This document shows positions 1 through 6,329 of a DNA stretch of 9,273 nt, one piece after another. This DNA comes from an uncultured Clostridia bacterium (lineage in GTDB: Bacteria > Bacillota > Clostridia > Lachnospirales > Lachnospiraceae), in NCBI GenBank assembly GCA_946405675.1, contig CAMJIC010000091.1:1-9273 (forward strand), given 5' to 3'. Both the position numbers and the translations under genes were made by a program. The notes beneath the pieces are model-generated. The model saw only the letters and a list, made by a program, of their open reading frames with translations. It was not told the DNA's origin and made no database searches. How positions within the stretch are numbered: the first letter of the stretch is position 1; each line of letters opens with the position of its first letter.

Positions 1-2
1 AG

Positions 3-60
3 CCTGCCCAGCCGGGCAGTGAACAGAAACGCTGGCAGGAGTGTGACTTGTAACATAGCA
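3..60 (+). repeat. Hairpin-plus-tail element, copy 1 (upstream of glgA)
   Basis: Bases 29-60 align without gaps to bases 6271-6302, with 25 of 32 identical. The core TGACTTGTAACATAGCA (44-60) matches TGACTTGTGACATAACA at 15 of 17 positions. Just upstream, the arm 31-39 (GCTGGCAGG) can pair with 3-12 (CCTGCCCAGC) with one bulged C. Bases 4-9 and 14-19 (CTGCCC/GGGCAG) form a competing small hairpin with an AGCC loop. In both copies a 9-nt 3' arm is followed by exactly 4 nt and then TGACTTG. The function is unknown. It could be a structured RNA, a dispersed repeat, or a protein-binding site. Confidence 0.45.
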
Positions 61-77
61 ACAGCTTGTGTTATCAT
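48..77 (+). promoter_or_regulatory. Candidate glgA promoter
   Basis: A -35-like TTGTAA (48-53) is separated by 18 nt from TATCAT (72-77), which matches five of six positions of the sigma-A -10 consensus. Transcription would start near base 84 and give a leader of about 63 nt before the glgA start codon. This is a pattern match only. The -35 lies inside the repeated 17-nt core, so the conserved core may itself be the regulatory target. Confidence 0.4.
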
Positions 78-90
78 GTATACAACAGTG

Positions 91-121
91 TGCCGGAACC
101 TGCGGCGAAGGCAGGCCGGCA
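91..121 (+). other. GC-rich hairpin in the glgA leader
   Basis: TGCCGG (91-96) pairs with CCGGCA (116-121), and CCTGC (99-103) pairs with GCAGG (111-115), leaving an AA internal bulge and a short GGCGAAG loop. No T-tract follows on either strand, so it is not a standard intrinsic terminator. It would sit in the 5' untranslated region just ahead of the glgA ribosome binding site and could affect stability or translation. Confidence 0.4.
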
Positions 122-135
122 AAACATTAAACAGT

Positions 136-140
136 GGAGG
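136..140 (+). promoter_or_regulatory. glgA ribosome binding site
   Basis: GGAGG lies 6 nt before the ATG at 147. This fixes the start there instead of at the in-frame ATG at 66, which has no Shine-Dalgarno sequence and would add 27 residues unlike the family. Confidence 0.85.
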
Positions 141-146
141 ACCGAT

Positions 147-1595
147 ATGAAAAACATTCTATTTGCAGCATCGGAAGGAGTTCCTTTTATCAAGACCGGC
201 GGACTGGCGGACGTGGTCGGCTCACTTCCCCGTGATATCGATAAAGAATACTATGACGTGCGTGTGATCATGCCGCGTTATAACTGTATGTACCAGAACC
301 GGAAGGATCAGATGGAATATGTGACATCCTTCTACATGGATTTTGATTACAAGTCCACCTACGTAGGACTGTTCCGCGCGGAAGTGGACGGCGTGAAGTA
401 CTACTTTATCGATAACAATGATTATTTCGCGACGGAGACGGTCTACACGAACGACGCCCTGTTTGAGATCAAACGGTTTGCATTTTTCTCGAAGGCCGTT
501 CTCAGCGCCCTTCCGACCCTTGATTTCAGACCGCACCTGATCCATTGTCATGACTGGCAGACCGGGCTGATCCCCGTCTATCTGAAGGGCAGCTTCCAGG
601 AGAATGAATTCTACCGCGGCATCAAGACGGTCATGACGATCCATAACCTGAGGTTCCAGGGTAAGTGGGATCCGAAGGTCGTTGCCGCGATCACCGGGCT
701 CTCCGACTACTACTTCACGCCGGACAAGCTGGAGGCTTACAAGGACGCGAACCTTTTGAAGGGCGGCATCGTCTACGCTGACGCAGTGACCACGGTCTCA
801 CCGACTTACGCGGAAGAGATCAAGACACCGTTCTACGGGGAGAACCTGGAAGGAATCCTGAACGCAAGGACTCACGACCTGCGCGGCATCCTGAACGGCA
901 TCGACTACGATGAGTTTAACCCGGAGACGGATAAGTTTCTGGTAGCCCCGTATAACCTGAAGAACTGGCGCAAGGAAAAGCCGAAGAACAAGGAACAGCT
1001 GCAGCAGCAGCTGGGGCTGGATGTGGATCCCAAGAGCTTCCTGATCGGGATCGTCTCCCGGCTGACCGATCAGAAGGGATTCGACCTCATTGCCTGTGTC
1101 ATGGAAGAGATGCTGAACATCGACTCGATCCAGGTGGTCGTGCTTGGAACCGGGGAAGAGCAGTATGAGAACCTGTTCCGGTATCTGGCAGGAAAGTACC
1201 CGAAGAAGCTCTCCGCCAATATTTATTATTCCAATGAACTGTCCCACAGGATCTACGGCTCCTGCGACGCATTCCTCATGCCGTCGCTGTTCGAACCGTG
1301 CGGGCTGTCCCAGCTGATGAGCCTGCGTTACGGCACGATCCCGATCGTGCGCGAGACAGGCGGTCTGAAGGATACGGTCATGCCTTACAATGAATTCGAG
1401 AACACCGGGACTGGATTTACCTTTACAAATTACAACGCGCATGAGATGATGCATACCGTCCGCTATGCGGAGCAGATCTTCTATGACCGCAAGCGCGAGT
1501 GGAACAAGATGGTGGACCGTGCCATGCAGGCAGACTTCTCCTGGAAGGTATCCGCAGGGAAGTACCAGGAGATGTACGATTGGCTCATCGGATGA
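147..1595 (+). CDS. glgA: Glycogen synthase (ADP-glucose starch/glycogen synthase)
   Basis: This cytoplasmic GT5-family enzyme transfers glucose from ADP-glucose to the non-reducing end of an alpha-1,4-glucan. At 482 residues it is the usual length (E. coli GlgA has 477). The N-terminal Rossmann domain opens with MKNILFAASEGVPFIKTGGL, containing the ADP-glucose-binding KTGG loop (K17). H166 sits in TIHNLRFQG, and the SPT segment is near residue 219. The C-terminal domain carries the nucleotide-sugar residues R305 and K310 (SRLTDQKGF) and the catalytic-region glutamate E383 in EPCGLSQLMSLRYG, followed by ETGGL. The start is set by GGAGG at 136-140. Transcription probably begins near base 84. 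No other glg gene is visible here. No truncation or missing key residue was found. Confidence 0.96.
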   Translation: MKNILFAASEGVPFIKTGGLADVVGSLPRDIDKEYYDVRVIMPRYNCMYQNRKDQMEYVTSFYMDFDYKSTYVGLFRAEVDGVKYYFIDNNDYFATETVYTNDALFEIKRFAFFSKAVLSALPTLDFRPHLIHCHDWQTGLIPVYLKGSFQENEFYRGIKTVMTIHNLRFQGKWDPKVVAAITGLSDYYFTPDKLEAYKDANLLKGGIVYADAVTTVSPTYAEEIKTPFYGENLEGILNARTHDLRGILNGIDYDEFNPETDKFLVAPYNLKNWRKEKPKNKEQLQQQLGLDVDPKSFLIGIVSRLTDQKGFDLIACVMEEMLNIDSIQVVVLGTGEEQYENLFRYLAGKYPKKLSANIYYSNELSHRIYGSCDAFLMPSLFEPCGLSQLMSLRYGTIPIVRETGGLKDTVMPYNEFENTGTGFTFTNYNAHEMMHTVRYAEQIFYDRKREWNKMVDRAMQADFSWKVSAGKYQEMYDWLIG

Positions 1596-1626
1596 TGGGA
1601 AACAGCGCATCAGCAATGACAGATTC

Positions 1627-1680
1627 TTCCTGGTTCCCGGCCTTTTCGCCTTTTCATCACAGGCCGGCGGGAAGCAGGAA
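1627..1680 (+). other. Large imperfect hairpin downstream of glgA
   Basis: TTCCTG-G-TTCCC-GGCC (1627-1642) pairs with GGCC-GGC-GGGAA-G-CAGGAA (1662-1680), with one G-G mismatch, one three-base bulge and a loop of about 19 nt. No T-tract follows, so it is a poor fit to an intrinsic terminator. It may protect the glgA 3' end or terminate weakly. It shares the 9-mer GCCGGCGGG with the next hairpin. Confidence 0.4.
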
Positions 1681-1696
1681 CCAATGAAGGCACACA

Positions 1697-1725
1697 TTCT
1701 GCCGGCGGGCTGCCCGCCGGCAGAA
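1697..1725 (+). terminator. Perfect 13-bp hairpin, possible glgA transcript end
   Basis: TTCTGCCGGCGGG (1697-1709) and CCCGCCGGCAGAA (1713-1725) are perfectly complementary around a 3-nt loop. The stem is very stable, but the following bases (GTATGATTC) are not a T-tract, so termination is uncertain. The 3' arm could instead pair with the identical GCCGGCGGG at 1663-1671, giving two exclusive folds. From here to the ilvB start no gene is seen, and no convincing -35/-10 pair. A TACAAT at 1763-1768, inside a small CTCCG/CGGAG repeat (1758-1773), lacks a -35 at proper spacing. Confidence 0.4.
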
Positions 1726-1825
1726 GTATGATTCACAAACGATGTAACTGAATTTCACTCCGTACAATCGGAGACAGACAAGCAGGAAGAGCAGTTATTT
1801 CCGAATTGAAATCTTTGCACAATCC

Positions 1826-1831
1826 AGGAGG
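1826..1831 (+). promoter_or_regulatory. ilvB ribosome binding site
   Basis: AGGAGG lies 8 nt before the ATG at 1840, a near-perfect Shine-Dalgarno sequence that supports this start. Confidence 0.85.
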
Positions 1832-1839
1832 ACCGGAAT

Positions 1840-3462
1840 ATGAATGGTGCGCAGGCCATGGTAGAATGCCTGAAAGCGGAGGGGATCACAAGGATCTTCG
1901 GGATCCCGGGGGTGGCGATCGCCCCGTTTTATGAGGCATTGTATGAGAATCCGCAGATCGAGCATGTGCTGGTCCGACAGGAGCAGGCTGCGGGACATGC
2001 GGCATCCGGATATGCCCGCATTACGAGAAGGCCCGCAGTGTGCGTCACGAGCTCAGGCCCGGGTGCCACGAATCTGATCACAGCCCTTGCCACAGCCAAC
2101 GCTGACAGCATTCCCCTGATCGCGATCACGGGCCAGGTGGACAGCAGCCTGCTGGGGCATGACGTGTTCCAGGAGGCGGACATGAGGGGGGCCACCGAGT
2201 CCTTCGTCAAGTACAGCTACCTGGTGAAAAATGCAAACGATATCCCGCGCATTTTCAAAGAGGCATTCCATGTCGCCTCCACCGGGCGGATGGGGCCTGT
2301 TCTGATCGACATTCCCTGCGACGTGCAGCGCACGGAGCTGTCAAAGGCGTTCCACTATCCGGAAGAGGTCAGGATGCGGGGCTACAAGCCCAGCATCACC
2401 GGAAACGGGCAGCAGATGGCCAAGGTCATCGCGGCGATCCGCAGGGCAAAGAAGCCGCTGATCTGCGCGGGGGGAGGTGTCATTCTGGGCAGCGGGGAAG
2501 GCGTGGTCCGCGCATTTTGCGAGAAAAACCAGATCCCGCTGGTTTCAACCATGATGGGGATCGGAACCATCGCAAAGGCGCATCCGCTCTATTTCGGAAT
2601 GCTGGGGAACAATGGAAAACCGTACGCGAACAAAGCCGTCGCGAACGCGGATCTTCTGATGATCGTCGGCGCGCGTGTGGCTGACCGTGCGGTTCCCAAG
2701 CCGGAGAAACTGGAAAGAAGTCTGACCGTCATCCACATCGATATTGACTCCGCGGAGATCGGGAAGATGCTGGGCCCAACGATCCCGCTGGTCGGAGACA
2801 TCCGCCATATTTTCAGCGAGCTTCTGGAGGCGGACATCGATATTGATACAAGGCAGTGGCTGGAGGAGCTGGAGGAATTCAAGCGCACCACCGTTGACCA
2901 CAGGGTCTTCAGCGACCGTCTCGTCAATCCCATGACATTGGTACAGACCCTTTCCGAGAAGATGGACGACGACGCGGTTTACGTGGCGGACGTCGGACAG
3001 AATCAGCTTTGGTCCGCGGACAATTATGTGATGAAGAATGGAAGGTTCCTGACGACGGGGGGCATGGGAACCATGGGGTATTCCATCCCTGCCGCAATCG
3101 GAGCCAAGATGGCGGATCCCGGCAGGCAGGTCGTCGCCGTATGCGGGGACGGCGCTTTCCAGATGTCCATGTTCGAGCTGGCGACCATTGCGGTGAACCG
3201 GCTCCCGGTCAAGATCCTTGTCCTGAGAAATGAGTATCTCGGGCTTGTCCGCGAACATCAGGAGAAGGTCTACAGCGGCCACTACTCCGGCGTCCAGCTG
3301 TATGCATTTCCCCATTACGACAAGCTGGCCGAGGCATATGACATGGCATATTTTCACGCGGACTCCAACGAGGCGCTGGGAGAGGAGCTGGACCGGTTCC
3401 TCGCCTGCGGCAAGGCGGCGATCATGGTCTGCGACGTGGACAGCGCCAATAACACCAAGTAA
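1840..3462 (+). CDS. ilvB: Acetolactate synthase large (catalytic) subunit, divergent form
   Basis: This ThDP-dependent enzyme condenses two pyruvates (or pyruvate plus 2-oxobutyrate), the first common step to valine, leucine and isoleucine. The 540 residues hold the three usual domains. The N-terminal pyrimidine-binding domain has cofactor-activating E48 in VRQEQAAGHAASGYAR and the SSGPGATN loop (71-78). FQEADMRGAT (110-119) is followed by K124. The central domain spans about 190-330. The C-terminal pyrophosphate domain has the GDGAFQMSMFELATI motif (436-450) and the metal-ligand N464. Several sites differ from biosynthetic enzymes of the IlvB type: GNNG replaces the GMHG motif (257-259), GARVADR replaces GARFDDR, and H473 replaces the Trp of MVRQWQ. 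The chain stops at VDSANNTK without the usual PMVPPG tail. The ilvN partner 14 nt downstream supports the assignment. A related ThDP carboligase is the alternative. Confidence 0.87.
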   Translation: MNGAQAMVECLKAEGITRIFGIPGVAIAPFYEALYENPQIEHVLVRQEQAAGHAASGYARITRRPAVCVTSSGPGATNLITALATANADSIPLIAITGQVDSSLLGHDVFQEADMRGATESFVKYSYLVKNANDIPRIFKEAFHVASTGRMGPVLIDIPCDVQRTELSKAFHYPEEVRMRGYKPSITGNGQQMAKVIAAIRRAKKPLICAGGGVILGSGEGVVRAFCEKNQIPLVSTMMGIGTIAKAHPLYFGMLGNNGKPYANKAVANADLLMIVGARVADRAVPKPEKLERSLTVIHIDIDSAEIGKMLGPTIPLVGDIRHIFSELLEADIDIDTRQWLEELEEFKRTTVDHRVFSDRLVNPMTLVQTLSEKMDDDAVYVADVGQNQLWSADNYVMKNGRFLTTGGMGTMGYSIPAAIGAKMADPGRQVVAVCGDGAFQMSMFELATIAVNRLPVKILVLRNEYLGLVREHQEKVYSGHYSGVQLYAFPHYDKLAEAYDMAYFHADSNEALGEELDRFLACGKAAIMVCDVDSANNTK

Positions 3463-3463
3463 G

Positions 3464-3470
3464 AAGGAGG
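3464..3470 (+). promoter_or_regulatory. ilvN ribosome binding site
   Basis: AAGGAGG lies 6 nt before the ATG at 3477 and just after the ilvB stop codon. This indicates a translationally tight ilvB-ilvN operon and a genuine, not frameshifted, ilvB C-terminus. Confidence 0.8.
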
Positions 3471-3476
3471 GGCATC

Positions 3477-3950
3477 ATGAAAGGAATTTTTTCTGTCCTT
3501 GTGGAAAATAAAGACGGTGTCCTCTCCCAGATCGTCGGCCTGTTTTCCAGAAGAGGCTTCAACATTGACTCCCTGGCAGTGGGCGAGACCGACAAACATG
3601 ATGTTTCCAGCATGACCATTGTGTCCACCGCCGACATGAGGACGATCGACCAGATCGAGAAGCAGCTCAACAAGAAGCTGGATGTCATCAAGGTGCGGCG
3701 GCTGGATGAAGCAAAGGCCATATCACTGGAGATGATGCTTGTCAAGGTTGCCTACAACGCGCAGAACCGGTCCTCGCTGATCGAGCTGTGCAGCGTCATG
3801 GGCGCGAAGGTCATGCATGTGAGTGCAAAAGCCTTTATAATCGAAATCCATAACACGCCGGACGTTGTCGGAGAATTCCTGGAGCTTCTGAGAAGCTTCG
3901 GCATCCTTGAGGTGCAGCGTACAGGAACGATTTCCATGGCAAAGGGGTAA
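3477..3950 (+). CDS. ilvN: Acetolactate synthase small (regulatory) subunit, ACT domain
   Basis: This 157-residue partner of the large subunit stimulates catalysis and normally confers valine feedback inhibition. An N-terminal ACT domain (about 3-75) carries the signature NKDGVLSQIVGLFSRRGFNI. It keeps N11, G14 and N29, the residues needed for valine binding in E. coli IlvH, at identical positions. An Arg common in the N-x-x-G-V-L-x-R motif is Gln here (Q18). The second domain (about 80-150) starts at SLEMMLVKV and ends with the typical GILEVQRTGTISMAKG. The length matches IlvH (163). It lies 14 nt after ilvB and 5 nt before the yfbR-like gene. Valine sensitivity is inferred from the conserved residues. 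Confidence 0.95.
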   Translation: MKGIFSVLVENKDGVLSQIVGLFSRRGFNIDSLAVGETDKHDVSSMTIVSTADMRTIDQIEKQLNKKLDVIKVRRLDEAKAISLEMMLVKVAYNAQNRSSLIELCSVMGAKVMHVSAKAFIIEIHNTPDVVGEFLELLRSFGILEVQRTGTISMAKG

Positions 3951-3955
3951 TCCGG

Positions 3956-4543
3956 ATGGAGACATATGGTTTCTTTGCCATGATGGCAAGGCTGAAATGG
4001 ATCGACCGCTGGGCGCTGATGCGCAATTGCGCGGATGAAAACCTGTCCCAGCATTCCCTGGAGGTTGCCATGCTCGCCCATGCCCTTTGCGTGATCGGCA
4101 ATGAGCGCCTGGGGAAAAGCCTCAATCCGGACCGCGCGGCTGTGATCGGCATGTATCATGACGTGTCGGAGATCCTGACAGGGGATATGCCCACGCCGGT
4201 CAAGTATTTCAACCGGCAGATCCGCAGCGCCTATAAGGATGTGGAACGGGAAGCAAACAACCGTCTGCTCTCGCTCCTTCCCCAGGACATGCGCGCGCAG
4301 TTTACCGCCGTGCTGGAACCCGGGGAGGAATATGGACAGGAAAAACGGCTTGTGAAGGGGGCGGATAAGCTGAGCGCTTATATCAAATGCATCGAGGAGC
4401 GCAAGGCAGGGAACCGTGAATTTGAGCATGCGGAGGAATCCACGCTTGCGGCCCTGCATGAGCTGGGGCTGGAGGAGGTTGAGATCTTCCTGAAGGAATT
4501 CCTCCCGGCTTATGAGAAAACGCTGGATGAGATACGGCCATGA
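3956..4543 (+). CDS. yfbR: 5'-deoxynucleotidase, YfbR family (HD domain)
   Basis: This cytoplasmic metal-dependent phosphohydrolase removes the 5'-phosphate from deoxyribonucleoside monophosphates. At 195 residues it is almost the length of E. coli YfbR (199). It keeps the HD-fold metal ligands at matching positions: H33 (QHSLEVAM), H68-D69 (MYHDVSE) and D137 (KGADKLSAY). R18-W19 (IDRWALMRN), used for substrate placement in E. coli YfbR, are also present. The LTGDMPTPVKYFN segment (74-86) is a family hallmark. The start is 5 nt after the ilvN stop, with AAAGGGG at the end of ilvN as a likely Shine-Dalgarno. No biochemical link to branched-chain amino acid synthesis is known to me, so its place in the cluster is probably co-expression only. 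Confidence 0.93.
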   Translation: METYGFFAMMARLKWIDRWALMRNCADENLSQHSLEVAMLAHALCVIGNERLGKSLNPDRAAVIGMYHDVSEILTGDMPTPVKYFNRQIRSAYKDVEREANNRLLSLLPQDMRAQFTAVLEPGEEYGQEKRLVKGADKLSAYIKCIEERKAGNREFEHAEESTLAALHELGLEEVEIFLKEFLPAYEKTLDEIRP

Positions 4544-4547
4544 CCAA

Positions 4548-5993
4548 ATGAATATGTGGAAGATCAATGGAAGAAAATTCATAATCAGGTATCTGATCTG
4601 TCTGGCGGCTCTTATCGCACTGGCAGCAGGCTACTGGTACCTCGTGCGTTCAGCCATGATGGCAAGGGCCAGGGAAGATGCTTCTTTGACGGCGCGGTAT
4701 ATCGAGAGCAGGATCAAGGACATGGAAAAGCTGGCGGACATTCCGGCAGCATGGCTTGATGCGGAAGGAGATGCCGCAAAGGATGCGATCGCCGCTTCTG
4801 AAGACAGCACGCAGTACAAGGATGCCTTTCAGCGCCTGGCGAAGGCACTGTATGACGCGGACAGGATGGCTGTCATTGAGCTGGCACCGGCCGGGACGGT
4901 GCGGTATGCATTTCCCAGGGAGGCGCATGAGTCCGTGATCGGTGCGGATCTTGTGGGCGAGATCGGGGACGGACTTGCCAGGGAGGATCTCTCCCATGAG
5001 ATGAAGGTGATTGGCCCGTCCTTTATTGGCCATCTGGGCACGGTTCTGGGCTTCTGCGTGCCGGTCTATTATGAAGACGGCAGCTTCTGGGGGTATACCG
5101 TAATCGCCATGAAGCTTCCCGATGCCCTGGAGGAGCTTGCGCTGGAACGCCTGACGGAGCAGGGGTACGACTGTGCGCTCCGATGTAAAAATGATTCCGG
5201 TTCCATGAAGGCGGAATGGATCGGGGGCACCAGCAAGTCCACCGGCAGTATGAGCTCAGTTTCCATTGACATATACGGGAAGGAATGGATTCTCTCGGTC
5301 AGGCCTGTGTCAGGCTGGGTCAGCATAGGCGGCATCGTCCTGTCAGTTGTTGTGGCAGCCGCCCTGGCTTTCCTGCTGGCGTGGATTCTGGAAAAGCGCA
5401 AAGAAGCCAGGGATGAAGCCATGGGGAAGCTGCGCTCTGACGCAAAGCATGACAAGATGACCGGGCTTCTCAACCACACAGCTTCAGCGGAGGCAATCGA
5501 TGAGGCGCTTCAGACTGTCGAAGGCGGTGTCCTGCTTCTGATCGACGTCGACAACTTCAAGAGCGTCAATGACACAGCCGGCCATCTTGCAGGAGACGAA
5601 GTGCTGATCGAGGTTGCAAACGCCATGCGGACGACATTCCGCAGGAATGATATTCTCGGCCGGTACGGAGGGGATGAATTCATTGTCTACATGTTAGGCG
5701 ATATCTCCATTCCCGACTTCTCGGTAAAAGCATCCCAGTTCCAGCGCAAGATCAGGAAGATCCCGATCGGACAGACGGGCAAGTACGCGGCCTGCAGCAT
5801 CGGCGGAGCCAGGAGATGCGTTGAGACGCCGACGGCCGAAGCCCTGGTCAAACGCGCCGATGAGGCACTCTATACATCCAAAGGCAACGGGAAGGACCGT
5901 TTCACCATCTATGATGATTCCGGATCGACCGTGATCGTAACGCCGAAGCAGGATGAAAACCGGAGAGATCATGACTTTACACTGGTGGAATAA
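4548..5993 (+). CDS. Membrane diguanylate cyclase with CHASE-type sensor and GGDEF domain
   Basis: This protein is predicted to make c-di-GMP from two GTP in response to an extracytoplasmic signal. From this start it has 481 residues. A basic N-terminus leads into a membrane helix (IIRYLICLAALIALAAGYWY). A CHASE-like external domain of about 220 residues follows, with the motifs VIELAPAGTVRYAFP and VIGPSFIGHLGTVLGFCVPV. A second helix (SIGGIVLSVVVAAALAFLLA) precedes a cytoplasmic GGDEF domain opening HDKMTGLLNH. Metal ligands are in LLLIDVDNFKSVND and the active site is intact (RYGGDEF). An RRND I-site lies 5 residues upstream, so product inhibition is likely. The family Arg after GLxN is His. 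The start is uncertain: ATGs at 4512 (overlapping yfbR by 32 bp), 4527, 4548 and 4554 all lack a good Shine-Dalgarno. Ligand and output are unknown. Confidence 0.9.
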   Translation: MNMWKINGRKFIIRYLICLAALIALAAGYWYLVRSAMMARAREDASLTARYIESRIKDMEKLADIPAAWLDAEGDAAKDAIAASEDSTQYKDAFQRLAKALYDADRMAVIELAPAGTVRYAFPREAHESVIGADLVGEIGDGLAREDLSHEMKVIGPSFIGHLGTVLGFCVPVYYEDGSFWGYTVIAMKLPDALEELALERLTEQGYDCALRCKNDSGSMKAEWIGGTSKSTGSMSSVSIDIYGKEWILSVRPVSGWVSIGGIVLSVVVAAALAFLLAWILEKRKEARDEAMGKLRSDAKHDKMTGLLNHTASAEAIDEALQTVEGGVLLLIDVDNFKSVNDTAGHLAGDEVLIEVANAMRTTFRRNDILGRYGGDEFIVYMLGDISIPDFSVKASQFQRKIRKIPIGQTGKYAACSIGGARRCVETPTAEALVKRADEALYTSKGNGKDRFTIYDDSGSTVIVTPKQDENRRDHDFTLVE

Positions 5994-6032
5994 GACTTAT
6001 GCTGGCGCGTAATATGTAAATTTTTTATGTCT

Positions 6033-6051
6033 ATCTGCTTTTTTTGCAGAT
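6033..6051 (+). terminator. Weak terminator-like hairpin after the cyclase gene
   Basis: ATCTGC (6033-6038) and GCAGAT (6046-6051) flank a loop of seven T residues, and TTTCGGTT follows. The 6-bp stem is short. As the first hairpin after the ilvB-cyclase cluster, it is the best candidate for the cluster's end on the plus strand. Confidence 0.4.
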
Positions 6052-6056
6052 TTCGG

Positions 6057-6085
6057 TTGACTAATGCGTCATAATGGTTTAAATT
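6057..6085 (+). promoter_or_regulatory. Candidate promoter in the 5994-6529 intergenic region
   Basis: TTGACT (6057-6062, five of six -35 positions) is separated by 17 nt from TAAATT (6080-6085, four of six -10 positions). The start site would be near 6092. No ORF with a ribosome binding site follows before the strong terminator at 6156-6187, so the transcript would be short and non-coding. Confidence 0.4.
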
Positions 6086-6091
6086 TTGTTA

Positions 6092-6187
6092 GTCTGTTCC
6101 GATCACTGATGGCTTTAACCCACCCGTACATAAAACCCACCACGGAGCGGACGTTCCGCCGGCATTTCGATGCCGGCGGTTTTTGTT
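6092..6187 (+). ncRNA. Candidate small RNA, about 95 nt
   Basis: The segment between the candidate promoter and a textbook intrinsic terminator has no credible ORF. It contains AACCCACC twice (6117-6124 and 6134-6141). The second copy lies in the predicted loop of a CCGT/ACGG stem (6123-6126 with 6142-6145). A GCGGA/TCCGC pairing (6147-6151 with 6155-6159) would compete with the terminator stem. C-rich unpaired motifs are typical of Gram-positive regulatory RNAs that block Shine-Dalgarno sequences, but the role here is inference. I could not assign it to a known RNA family. It could instead be an untranslated remnant or a riboswitch-like leader without a gene. Confidence 0.35.
6156..6187 (+). 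terminator. Strong intrinsic terminator
   Basis: CCGCCGGCAT (6156-6165) and ATGCCGGCGG (6170-6179) pair perfectly around a TTCG tetraloop, followed by TTTTTGTT (6180-6187). This is a classic rho-independent terminator for plus-strand transcription. It ends either the cluster from 1840 or the candidate small RNA. Confidence 0.85.
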
Positions 6188-6242
6188 ATCTGCCTTTTTG
6201 ATGCAGGCTGGCGTTTTCTGTTATCTGCTTTTTCGGTGTGGG

Positions 6243-6302
6243 GCGGCAGGTTATGCTCTGGTCCCGGAGCACGCTGCCCGCTGTATGACTTGTGACATAA
6301 CA
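6243..6302 (+). repeat. Hairpin-plus-tail element, copy 2
   Basis: Bases 6271-6302 match 29-60 at 25 of 32 positions. An inner hairpin GCTCTG-GTCC-CGGAGC (6255-6270) is enclosed by GCGGCAG (6243-6249) pairing with CTGCCCGC (6274-6281, one bulge). The 3' arm is followed by 4 nt and then the core TGACTTGTGACATAACA (6286-6302), the same geometry as copy 1. The arm sequences differ between copies yet still pair, which hints at a conserved RNA structure. With only two copies, chance is not excluded. Confidence 0.4.
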
Positions 6303-6329
6303 TTTTTTTCACAGTTTTTTAAAAAGGTA

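Noticed and set aside
3..53. Possible 3' end of an upstream gene in frame 3, ending in TAA at 51-53
   Set aside because: Only 16 codons are visible, with no recognisable similarity, so it cannot be told from chance.
66..146. N-terminal extension of glgA from the ATG at 66
   Set aside because: No Shine-Dalgarno before 66, the added residues do not resemble the family, and GGAGG sits 6 nt before the ATG at 147, which begins the typical GlgA N-terminus.
1617..1688. 23-codon ORF (starting MTDSSWFPAF) as an ilvB leader peptide
   Set aside because: No ribosome binding site and no run of Leu, Val or Ile codons, so it does not fit an attenuation peptide.
798..1736. Long minus-strand ORF of 312 codons opposite glgA
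   Set aside because: It mirrors a well-conserved gene and has no family similarity. Like the long minus-strand ORFs at 2545-3357 and 3752-4582, it is explained by high GC and codon bias.
6291..6313. TGTGA...TCACA as a CRP-type operator
   Set aside because: The spacing is 13 nt, not the 6 nt of a CRP site.
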